64,000 bases of DNA from Megalobrama amblycephala (Eukaryota; Chordata; Actinopteri; Cypriniformes; Xenocyprididae), in contig NC_063050.1 of assembly GCF_018812025.1 (NCBI RefSeq), positions 10,379,782 through 10,443,781 on the forward strand, read 5' to 3'. The translations under genes and the position numbers were made by a program. The notes beneath the pieces are model-generated. The model made no database searches and had not been told where the DNA came from. It worked only from the letters and a program-made list of their open reading frames with translations. Positions within the stretch are counted from its first letter, which is position 1; every line of letters begins with the position of its first letter. Positions 54,903 through 64,000 of this stretch are shown one piece after another.

Positions 54903-55765
54903 CAGAGGTGTAAAGTCCAAGGTTCAGAAAGTAAAGGTCCTGCCATATTTTTTATTCCACCCACTGAAGCAATGTTAAAGTTAATGAGATAATTAAGTGA
55001 TTAATTGAGTGATGATTGACCATAATTGAAGACACCTGATGATAACAAGCAGAATCACCAAAGGAGAAAATCACAATTTTTAAGCCACCATCGTGGAGAT
55101 GAGGGTTTGCTTTAGTTGAGCTCTTGACCCTTGACTATTTAATACTAGATATTGTTTGGGCTGTTATATCTGAATTATAACAGCCAGACGAGCAAAGAGA
55201 AAAGATGCTCAGGAGGTGTTGATTAAATGTTCAATATCTGTCCTGAATCACTGAACTCATTTAGAGCCCAATCTCTGAGTTAGATTGACATTATTGATTA
55301 CAGCAGCACTGTGATTACACAGCAGAAGATCAGCTTTATTGATATAATCTGAAGGATTTCTCAAAAGGTGTTCTGATCAAAAAAAAAAAAAAAAAAAGGT
55401 TATTCATTTAGAGACACAGACATCAAGAATCAGCCTGTGAATCTCAACATCACCTGATCAACTTTTTTCTTTGCTTGTGTGGCAAATCAAACTGGTGCTA
55501 CAACTGTGGCTGTTAAAACAGCCAAAACAAAATCTAATATTAAAAAAGTCAAGGGTCAAGAGCTCAACTGAAGCAAACTCTGATCTCCATGATGGTGACT
55601 TAAAAATTGTGATTTTCTCCTTTGGTCATCAGGTGTCTTCAATAATGGTCAATCATCACTCAATTTATCACTTAATTATCTCATTAACTTTAACACTGCT
55701 TCAGTGGGTGGAATAAAAAATATGGCAGGACTTTTACCTTCTGACCCCTGGACTTTACACCTCTG
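54903..55765. mobile_element. hAT-type palindromic MITE with core module
   Basis: Ends CAGAGGTGTAAAGTCC and GGACTTTACACCTCTG, the hAT-type CAGNGGTG end. Flanking octamers GTTCTTTC and GTTCTCTA agree at six of eight positions. The inner arms share 'AAAGTTAATGAGATAATT' and the 'TTTGCTTTAGTTGAGCTC' core with the CACAGTAAAATCCCC family. A third copy begins at 63948. Confidence 0.8.
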
Positions 55766-55773
55766 GTTCTCTA

Positions 55774-56895
55774 TCGTATCGAGACTATCCCTCCATTACA
55801 TATTCCATATGTATGGGAAATTGATTCTCCATATTTGGTAACGTGGATACTCTTTAAGACAATCCGACTGTGCCGGCCATGCCCTAATTAGCGCCCTATA
55901 AAACACTCATAGTGGCGTGCATTCGTTGCTTCTTTGATCTCCACTTTGGTGCAGGACGTGGAAGCTCTATACTTCGTTCAACATTTATCCACTTACCGTA
56001 AGGTTGGGCGTCTGTCTTCGGGCAGCCTCCCGGGATTGCTGTTGTAAGTTTCTCATATGTTGCATTGATTATAGTGCTCTGGGAGGCGTATTGCACGTGG
56101 TGGCGGTAGCTAACGCGCCTAGGAGCAGCTTGGTGTTCTTACTGTTCATAGTAAGATCTCAGCGAACTTCTGTCATCTAATTCTCAGTGTCTCTGGTGTG
56201 CTGCGAAGTGGCTAATCCAGATACGGTGAATGTATAACGGTGTGTAAACATTCACAGAGTTTCTCTGGTGACGTCAGAGCAGCACATGTTTGAGCCCAGC
56301 TTATTGCGTCACTTCCGGGTACAGTCAATAAATCGCGGGTTCAAATCCCGACAAAAAAAGAAAAAAAAAGATGGCAAGCAATATCTGCAGAACGTGTGCT
56401 GTTGCTCTGCCTGTTGAACATGTCTGGGATATGATCATGCATTTAAGGCTCGTGAGGATCCCTCAACATGCATGGACTGTTTTATTATGCCCTTGCGTAC
56501 AAGAGAGGCTCGTTTGCATTTCTTTGGGACCAAACAGCCACAATCTCCTCAAGCTAAATGTATGAGAATTGACCCTCCCAGTGAGGGCTCGTATCAGACA
56601 AGTTCTCACAGCTTAAATATACGACCATGTTGAATTTTAGCCCTTAAAATGCAAGTCTTAAAAATACAATGCATCTAAATGCAAGCACAGCTAATGTAAT
56701 GCAATTTTTTTTCAATTAGTGCAATTCAACAAGCTTATTAATTCAAAAACATTTGGCATTAATTTACTTCCATAAGAGTTTCACTACAATTTAAAATAAA
56801 AGAAAACATTGTACATTGTAATAGCAAAATATTGTTATTTTATATAAAATTTGGATTTCTTTTTTTACAGTGTAGATCATTTTTGTATGTACTGT
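55774..56895. other. Intergenic with retrotransposon-like remnant
   Basis: 55850-56640 resembles the 5' part of a fish DIRS/gypsy-type element. After (A)n near 56354 a short frame reads MASNICRTCAVALPVEHVWD, similar to the cysteine-rich Gag start of such elements, and breaks up after about 60 codons. No other gene was recognised. Confidence 0.35.
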
Positions 56896-56897
56896 TA

Positions 56898-58510
56898 CAC
56901 AGTAAAATCCCCAGTGTTAAATTAACACCCAAAGTGTACATATGAGTCCATCTTGCTGGGTGTTAAAAAGTAACACTGAAGCAGTGTTAAAGTTAATGAG
57001 ATAATTGATTGATGATTGAGTGGTGATTGACAATTAGTGGAGACACCTGATGTTAATAAGCAGAATCATTGAAGGAAAGAGAGAAAAAAGGTGTTAATTA
57101 ATGATTTATGAATGTTTCATTTCAAGTCACCATGAAAGAGGTCAGCGTTTGCTTTAGTTGGGCTCTTGACTCTTTACCTTTTGTTATTAATTTTTCTCTG
57201 GCTGCTCCAACTTTGTGTTTGTAAAGCACATTTGTTATGGTCAGAGAAAATAGGATCTGGTCACAATATATTTGATGATGATGATATAATCTTCATGTGA
57301 TGGCCTGATGATGTTTAGAGTCTAAATCTCTGACTGTGTGCTTGATGTGTAGCTTTAGTATTAATGATTGTAGTCCTGTGATTTTGCAGCTTGAGATCCA
57401 ACAGCAGTATGACTTTTTTTCTTTTTCTTTTTAGGAATAATACATTATGCATTGAAGCTTTAGTGTTTAAACACACACAGACATCAAGAATCAGCATCTG
57501 ATTCTCAAGAACGGTGACGATAAATAAATACAAAATACTGACAAACAGATCAACTCTGAACATCACAAAACAAGCTACTGTCACAACAAAACAACAGAGA
57601 AATAAAGCAAACATGAACAATCTACGAAAATTACAGGACAATTCAGCTGCATAATTTATTCATGCAGCAATGCATGATGGGAGCCATGGATGAGTTTTGA
57701 TTGGTGTCTCCCATCATGCACTGCAACATGAAGCACTTTGTTTGATTGTCACCATTGTTGAGGGTCATATGCTGATTCTTGATGTCTGTGTGTGTTTTAA
57801 AAAAAAAAACCTTAAGATTATAAAAGCTCTGCTGGATCTCAAGCGCTAACAGAGATTTACTATAAAGAAATAATATAACATCTATATCACCAGTTAATAC
57901 TGGATGTCACCAATGAATCTGGCCATTTCACAATGAGAAAACACAACCATTATGACTGTGCTTCCCAAAGCATTGTAAACCTAAATGATCAACTTTGGCT
58001 CACGGCACTTTTGGGAAACACAGCTCAGATCATAGTTTCTCTGGCCATAACAAATGTGCTCTACAAACACAAAGTTGGAGCAGCCAGAGATAAATTAATG
58101 TTAATAAAAAGAGTCAAGAGCCCAACTAAAGGAAATGCTTTTCACCATCATGGTGACTTCAAACTAAACTTTCATTAAAACATTAACATCTAAACATCTG
58201 TTAATTCTCAGTAAGAACTTTTGTTGATGTGTGACAGAAACCAAATCAAACTGGTTAATAATAAGTCTAATAATGTTTAATGGCTGGAAGTCAGTTGTAG
58301 TTGTTGTGTCTCTCTCTTTTTCTCTTGTTGTTTCTTCAATGATTCTGCTTATTATCATCAGGTGTCTCCACTAATTGTCAATCATCACTCAATCATCAAT
58401 CAATTATCTCATTAACTTTAACACTGCTTCAGTGTTACTTTTTAACACCCAGTAAGATGGACTCATATGTACACTCTGGGTGTTAATTTAACACTGGGGA
58501 TTTTACTGTG
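56898..58510. mobile_element. Palindromic MITE with core module (copy 2)
   Basis: Ends CACAGTAAAATCCCCAG and TGGGGATTTTACTGTG, flanked by TA on both sides (56896-56897 and 58511-58512). Nearly the same as 43071-44644 across its full length. The right end lies only about 70 bases before the first coding exon of the second GIMAP gene. Confidence 0.87.
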
Positions 58511-58581
58511 TAGTGATGCTGGTGTGAAATTAGTAAGGTACTTTTTAAATTTTATTAACTTTTAGATCTTTATCCTTTATT

Positions 58582-58654
58582 ATGACAGAGGAAGAAAAAT
58601 CAGTTCAAACTGAAATAAAAAGCAAGATGCAGAGAAGCAGCAAACAACCTCTAA
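58582..58654 (+). CDS. GIMAP 2 first coding exon
   Basis: ATG at 58582 follows a likely acceptor (TTAACTTTTAG| at 58565), so a non-coding exon further upstream is probable. It encodes MTEEEKSVQTEIKSKMQRSS and KQPL, then one base A before the consensus donor GTAAGT. Confidence 0.75.
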
Positions 58655-59592
58655 GTAAGTACTGAATATTTCATTCATCTATCCATCCATCCATCCATCC
58701 ATCCACCTCATCAATATATCTGTCTGTCTTATTTAAAGTGTCAGATCTGTGTATTGTGCTGTTGGGTAAGACTGGATCAGGAAAAAGTGCATCAGGAAAC
58801 ACCATCATCAGAAAAAAAATTTTTAAAGAAGATTTTTCTCCTGCGTCTGTGACCAGAATCTGTCAATCAGAACAAACAGAGGAGGATGGACAAAGAATCA
58901 CAGTGATCGACACTGTAGGACTCCCTGATACCTTAAAGACGATTACAGATGTACAAACTAAAATAGAGCAGGTATTTAATTGTGCACGTCATGGTATTAA
59001 TGTGTTTCTGCTGGTGATCAAACTGGGTGGGAAATTCACAGAGGAGAGCAGGAATGTTGTGACATGGATCGAGGAGAATTTTGGAGAAAAGTTCACAAAT
59101 CACACAATAGTGCTCTTTACTCATGGAGATCAGTTACTTGGGACAGTAGAGAATTATCTGAACAAATCTGAAACACTGAATTCAGTAATTAATAAATATT
59201 CAAGACGTTATTTTGTTTTCAATAACACAAATAAAGATCGTCATCAGGTGAGTGACCTCCTGGATATGATAAACATGCTGCAAGAGAAGAACAATGGCAT
59301 GAGATACACTGAGAAGGAATATAAGGAGACTCAGGATAAAATATTACAGAGAAAATATTGTACTGGAGCAGCAGTAGGAGGAGGAGTAGGTGGATTAGGA
59401 GGAGCAGCAGGATGTGCAGTAGCTGCTAAAGTAGGATCAGTTGCATTAACTATAGGAAAAGCAGCAGTAATAGGAGCAACAGGAGGTGCAGTTATAGGAG
59501 TAGCAGTAGTTTGTGCTGGAGTGTATTTATTTGCAAGAAGATACATCTGCACCTCAGGAACAGGAGAGAGTAAGAACAAGAAACAGAACTGA
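58582..59592 (+). CDS. GIMAP-family GTPase 2 (gene span)
   Basis: Exons 58582-58654 and 58739-59592 join in phase 1 and give 308 residues. G1 is GKTGSGKS, G3 is the variant DTVG (VIDTVGLPDT) and the G4 region is VLFTHGDQL. The AIG1 domain is followed by a Gly/Ala-rich hydrophobic C-terminus (GGGVGGLGGAAGCAVAAKVG and onward, then VAVVCAGVYLFARRY), probably a membrane hairpin or anchor, and a lysine-rich tail. The substitution of Pro by Val in G3 is unusual for GIMAPs but lies outside the catalytic Asp and Gly. The N-terminal 24 residues are polar. Organisation parallels GIMAP 1, including the A|TG junction, so the two are tandem duplicates. Confidence 0.87.
58655..58738 (+). repeat. Short GIMAP 2 intron with (TCCA)n
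   Basis: An 84-base intron, largely an ATCC/TCCA tetranucleotide microsatellite (58677-58709). Confidence 0.85.
58739..59592 (+). CDS. GIMAP 2 main exon
   Basis: The acceptor is ATTTAAAG| at 58738. The first bases TG complete a Met codon, then [20 protein letters not shown]. It carries the whole GTPase domain and the Gly/Ala-rich C-terminus; the stop is TGA at 59590. Confidence 0.9.
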
Positions 59593-60291
59593 GTATTTCC
59601 ACTGTAAAACACAGCAGTTGTTCTAACTAACAACTCTACTTAATGTCTCAACTAAATTGTAAAAATATAGTAATCTGTACTATTCGCATACTGTGCCTTT
59701 ACTCAGAAAACCCAAGTTAAGACTATTTGATTGGTTTAAATGCCATTCTCTCAAGGTGAAAAGACTAGACTTTTTCCTCATGTCCTCCATTTCTGCAGTT
59801 ATCTCTCTATAGTTGCATTCACTCATTTCCCAAGTCATCTTAAATGGTGAATTGTCAAAACAACTGAAAAAGAAAATGTATTAGAAAAAATCTAAAGTAA
59901 ATCATCAAGTACTCTCTACAGTTCTTTTTATAGTTACTAGAACATGTGTAAGTGAACTATAGGCCTACTAACTATGCTTTTGTCAGTACAACATACTATT
60001 CCTTTTCCACTTAGTTTTTTTAATAAATCGGTTTGCATGTCTAACTAATTGGATTTTACAGCATGGGCTGTAGTTTTACTTACATAAACTTTGACTTCTG
60101 TATGAAAAAGATGTTGTTTTTATTTTTTTACACTGTAGATCATCAATAGGTGCAAATCTGAAATGTTTCACATATTATTTTATGGTTGATAGTAAAATGG
60201 CCCCTAAAGCTTGTAAAAATAAATGTCTGTTGTTATCTTTGCATGTTAACTTTTGTTGTTCTTCTTTTAAATGTTATTGTTATCAGAGAGC

Positions 60292-60297
60292 AATAAA
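60292..60297 (+). promoter_or_regulatory. Possible polyadenylation signal of GIMAP 2
   Basis: AATAAA about 700 bases after the stop codon; another AATAAA lies at 60218-60223. The stretch 59593-60505 otherwise holds no recognisable gene. Confidence 0.4.
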
Positions 60298-60469
60298 AAA
60301 ATGTGTTTAAGTTCATTCTTACAGTTTTAAAACAGCATAAATACAACAATGCCATCATTATACAAAATTATTTAATTGTATTTTCTCAATAATAATTATC
60401 TTCATTTTCAAACAGCAGCTGTCACAATCCTTAAAGCATCATATTTGCAAAAATAGACCTACCCAGCTA

Positions 60470-61690
60470 ACAGAATTTTGTTATAAGAACGTTCTCTAAA
60501 TATTCCGTGTTGGGTAACACTTTATAATAACTGCACACTATGAAGCATTAGTTAATAGTTAATTAATCATTTATAAAGCATTAATAGACATTAGTAAGTC
60601 ATTTATAAATACAGCTATAATTGCTTTATTCTTGATTTATAAGCATATCTATAATGTGTTTAATAATTGTATTTTCATACTTTATTAATGATCAATTTAT
60701 AATTTCTAAATTAAGTATTACATTATTTACAAACCAGTTATTTAGGAGTTGTCAGTAGTTCATTTAGGAAGTATAAGTAAATGATTAATAAACTATTTAA
60801 ACATTCATTTATACATCTTATTATTTAGACAATAGTTACTTAGTGTGTTAGTAAATGTTTTATTAACACATATTCCTACTGTAATTCATGATTAATTCAG
60901 GTAATTATAAAACATTTAGAAGTAGTCAGTTAACTATTTTTGTGAGCTCATCTAAAGTGAGGACTGTTTATGCTTTCTAAGGCTTTTATAAATGAGATTT
61001 AAAGGTTCAGTGATGTTCTGTACTGCTGTTCTCTAATGTTTTAAAGTTAGTACCGAGGTAGTTTTGACACTAGGAATATGTTAATAAAGCATTTATTAAC
61101 ACACTAAGTAACTAATACTATATGTCTAAATAATAAGATGCATAAATGTACATTTAAATATTTTATTAATCATTTACTTACACTTCCTAAATGATCTTAT
61201 GAACCACTGACAACTCCTAAATAACTGGTTTGTGAATAATGTAATGCATAATTTAGAAATGATAAATTGATCATTAATAAAGTATGAAAATACAATTATT
61301 AAACTCATTATAGATATGCTTATAAATCAAGAACAAAGCATTTATAGCTGTATTTATAAATGGCTTACTAATGTCTATTAATGTTTTATAAATGATGAAT
61401 TGACTATTTACTAATGCTTAACTAATGCTTCATAGCGTGAGTTATTCTAAAGTGTTACCGTGTTGGTTCTGGGAACATTAAAAACGTCCAGTTTTCTTGA
61501 CGTTACAGGAACGTTTTTATAAGGTATAATGTTCCTCAAACGTTCTTTCAACTTAATTTTGATCTAAAATTCAACATTGTAGGAACGTTGATTTGTAACA
61601 TTCCAAGAACATGAAAATGTTCAGTTTCCTTAATGTTAGTAGAATGTTATTTAAAGATTAGTTTGATGTTCCTGAAACATTCTTTCAATC
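60470..61690. repeat. GAACGTT dispersed repeat, split by the hAT MITE
   Basis: 60470-60505 and 61467-61690 together match 54640-54894 ('GTTCTGGGAA', 'AGGAACGTTTTTATAAGG'). Confidence 0.8.
60506..61466. mobile_element. hAT MITE with 8-bp target duplication
   Basis: The element 60514-61458 (945 bp) has ends GTAACACTTTATAATAA and TTCTAAAGTGTTAC and long, nearly palindromic arms. It is flanked by CGTGTTGG (60506-60513 and 61459-61466). The uninterrupted target repeat is present at 54640-54894, confirming the insertion point. Confidence 0.9.
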
Positions 61691-62657
61691 ATTCAAACAC
61701 CTGCTGTGAACAAACACTGAAAGAAAGAGAAATAAGAACACAAACTACAACTTTCTTCAGCCACAGCGTTAGATGAACTGAAGATAAAAGACATTAAATC
61801 TTTGAAGATCTGATTAAACAACTCCATAAACAGCATTACCAGCTTCACTTATTACTAACCAGACTGACTTTATTTCTGTCATACATCTACAGAAGTTGTT
61901 CATTGCTAGTTTTCTGTTTAAAACATTGTTTTGTGTCATTTATACGCTCACAGACATCAAAACTCATCATATGAAACACAACAATGGTGACATGCTTCAT
62001 GCCAGCATACAAAACACATTCATGGCTCCCAGCATGCATTGCGACATGAATATATTATGCTGCTGATTTTTTTTCACCATTGTTGAGGTTTGTATAATGA
62101 GTGCTGACGTCTAAGTGTGTCATCTTTTTTAAAAAAATTGCTCAGTGTTAAAAAAACATTTCTACTAAATTTTTTGTTGATTATTTCCTGTTCACATAAC
62201 ACTTCAATATCCACAGAAAACTACAATAAAGAAGTTTGTTAAACCACTTTAATGCAGTTGTTAGTCTGTTATTGAAATAGACATGTTGATCTGATTTATC
62301 AATGCAGAAATGGTTTCTGAAATCATGAAATTGATGATAAAGAAGCAGCTCTATAACAGTCAGGGGTAGGGGTGTCCCGATCAGGTTTTTTTGCCCTCGA
62401 GTCCGAATCCGTCATTTGATTTTGAGTATCTACCGATACCGAGTCCCGATCCGATACTTCTATAATACATAAAAAAAGAATAAAGAAGAGCGAAAAAACA
62501 GATCCAGGATGTTCCTTATTTTTTATTTAATTCACCTTATGTTAACATTCAACAACTCTGTTAACAAACAGAGCACTTCTGTGAGGTAGCTTGAACAATC
62601 AAGTAATAAATAACATAAATTCTTCACTTCACTTCACTTTAGTGCAACAGTAAATAT
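61691..62657. other. Core-module fragment and hAT-like end, no gene
   Basis: 61850-62100 carries MITE core phrases ('CAACAATGGTGACATGC', 'GGCTCCCAGCATGCATTG'). 'AGGGGTGTCCCGATCAGG' at 62367 resembles the end of a common fish hAT-type element. Confidence 0.5.
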
Positions 62658-63442
62658 TGTTACGTCCCAGGATGTATATCATTCATTGTTTTGTTATTCT
62701 GTGAATGTGTATGTGACACTGTTTCCCTGATGCCCAACAGCCTGCTGGGAAGTGTAGTTTTTTCCCTGTTTCCTCTGTTCCTCCCTGTCCTCTTGCAGGA
62801 GCCCAATTGATGCCACCTGTTCCTCATTTGAGTATGGAGAGGAACTTGCATTTACACCAAGGGAGCAGGCTGTTCCCCAGAGAGAGTGTGGCCTGTCTTC
62901 CCTCCCAGAACTGTTGTTGTCTTTGCTGTTGTGAAAGCTCCTTTAAGAGAAACCTGTTGTGGCATTGTGTAATTGCCCCATTATCAATGTTGCAGATGCA
63001 GTAGCGAGGTGGGTGCCCTTTTGTTTTTACTAACCCCTGTTTTCCCCTGTTTTTGGTTAGTAAGGCAGTCAGGTAAGAGATTTGTTGTTTATTTGATGTT
63101 TTGTTTTGATAGGTTATTTAGACTCCCTTACTCCAGTTAGCCTATTCCTTTTGTTTGTTATTTTGGCTTTAACCCCCTCCTGAAGCCAGAAGCGTCTTGT
63201 TGTTTATCATTACTTGTTTGAGTTTCTTTATTGTTTTGCCTTATCCATGCTTGTTACAAGAGACTTTACTTAGAATAACTTTTCAAAGGTTTATTTAGTG
63301 TTTGTGTGTGTTCTGGGAGTGCTGACAGAACCAACTCTCTCTCTCATTTTTGCCCTGTGTTTTCGAAGGGACATATCTTTATTACTTTTTTTTTTCTATA
63401 TGTTACTCTCCCGCCACCCCTAGACAAAAGGGGGACATAACA
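62658..63442. mobile_element. Probable solo LTR
   Basis: Begins TGTTACGTCCC and ends GGGGGACATAACA (TG...CA), with ATAT on both sides (62654-62657 and 63443-63446) as a 4-bp target duplication. It is 785 bp long and has no meaningful frame. The ends are also an 11-base inverted repeat, so a DNA element is the alternative. Confidence 0.55.
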
Positions 63443-63947
63443 ATATAAAAAGTCTAATATAAAAAAATATATATATTTGGTTTGATTTGGGTATGATGCA
63501 GTCTGTGTAATAACTAAAATAATGATTATATATATATCATATTTTCTGGCTAGTTTACTTTAGATTTTTGTAATACACCATACTTTAACCCAAACTGAAT
63601 AAATAAAAACAAGTTTAAATGGGTAAATCTCCAATACTAATTTTTGATTCTTAATTTTCTTTTGTCTCATACTCAAATTCTTGTTAAAACACATTAGACA
63701 TGCTTATTCTGTGCATTTTGAGCACTTTTCTGTGTGGAATGAAATTTTATTTTGTCCATCAAAAGTGTGCTTTCACTTTAATTGAGTGTCAGCAGCGCAG
63801 CGTGTGTCTCAATCAGCTCCCTAGTTCAGTAGTCAGGGCACTGATCAGGGTATCAGCCACATTCACTTTCATTATATACTGATTCACGACCTAGGGAGCT
63901 GATTGAGACACAGGGATAGACTCGGTGCCGAGACGCCTCCCAGCCAG
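63443..63947. other. AT-rich spacer with a small hairpin repeat
   Basis: A perfect 22-base inverted repeat (63803-63824 and 63891-63912, core GTCTCAATCAGCTCCCTAG) encloses 66 bases, probably a tiny MITE. Nothing else was recognised. Confidence 0.6.
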
Positions 63948-64000
63948 CAGAGGTGTAAAGTCCAGGGGTCAGAAAGTAAAAAATCCTGCCATATTTTTTA
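63948..64000. mobile_element. Start of another hAT MITE copy, cut by window edge
   Basis: CAGAGGTGTAAAGTCCAGGG and 'CCTGCCATATTTTTTA' match the left end of the element at 54903. Confidence 0.75.

Noticed and set aside
56326..56346. GGGTTCAAATCCC resembling a tRNA T arm
   Set aside because: No D arm or anticodon arm is visible upstream, so a tRNA or SINE call is not supported.
1..64000. CRISPR arrays, bacterial operons, ribosome binding sites
   Set aside because: The window is eukaryotic; the repeats present are microsatellites and transposons with no spacer pattern.

Overview
This is a vertebrate nuclear window, most likely from a cyprinid (carp or zebrafish-like) teleost. The evidence is GT-AG introns with consistent codon phases, a CpG-rich small-GTPase gene beside a TATA box, fish-type GIMAP genes, and a dense load of teleost DNA transposons and MITEs (Tc1/mariner, hAT, TTAA-specific Kolobok-like, CACTA/EnSpm). 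Most of the 64 kb is transposon-derived. Long open frames inside repeats are not host genes.

Layout. 1-18222 (minus strand): the 5' part of mycbpap, an axonemal/sperm-flagellar protein gene. Eleven exons fit together in phase; the last recognisable one is cut by the left edge. Its introns hold Tc1 elements, a THAP-bearing TTAA element and several MITEs. An RFX-type X-box lies about 210 bp upstream of its start. 19505-22200 (plus): a two-exon RASD/Dexras-family Ras-like GTPase gene with a TATA box, all G motifs, a CAAX end and an unusually long N-terminal extension. 22690-30170: repeats (a decayed Tc1, two TTAA elements sharing one target site, a mariner-like MITE) plus one possible single-pass membrane exon at 27340-27491. 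30172-32766: a young, pol-less LTR retrotransposon with matching 364-bp LTRs and a 5-bp target duplication. 35310-40969: a CACTA/EnSpm transposon with a perfect TAG target duplication, coding for a C2H2 zinc-finger transposase (C-terminus broken) and a second, frameshifted ORF. 42679-47115: nested TTAA and TIR elements and a GTAC-palindrome minisatellite duplicated in 558-bp units. 49550-60300 (plus): two GIMAP-type GTPase genes (239 and 308 residues) surrounded by MITEs. 60514-64000: hAT elements, a probable solo LTR and the start of another hAT copy.

The host genes do not form a pathway. mycbpap is ciliary, the RASD-like gene is a signalling GTPase, and the two GIMAPs are a small tandem immune-GTPase cluster. 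The most unusual signals are: (i) the long N-terminal extension of the RASD-like protein; (ii) a splice junction A|TG shared by both GIMAPs, which in the first gene appears to create the start codon; (iii) a family of palindromic MITEs sharing one internal core under different terminal repeats, with a dozen core copies around the GIMAP locus; (iv) the recently duplicated GTAC array; and (v) five TTAA-flanked elements, one still carrying a THAP zinc-finger remnant.
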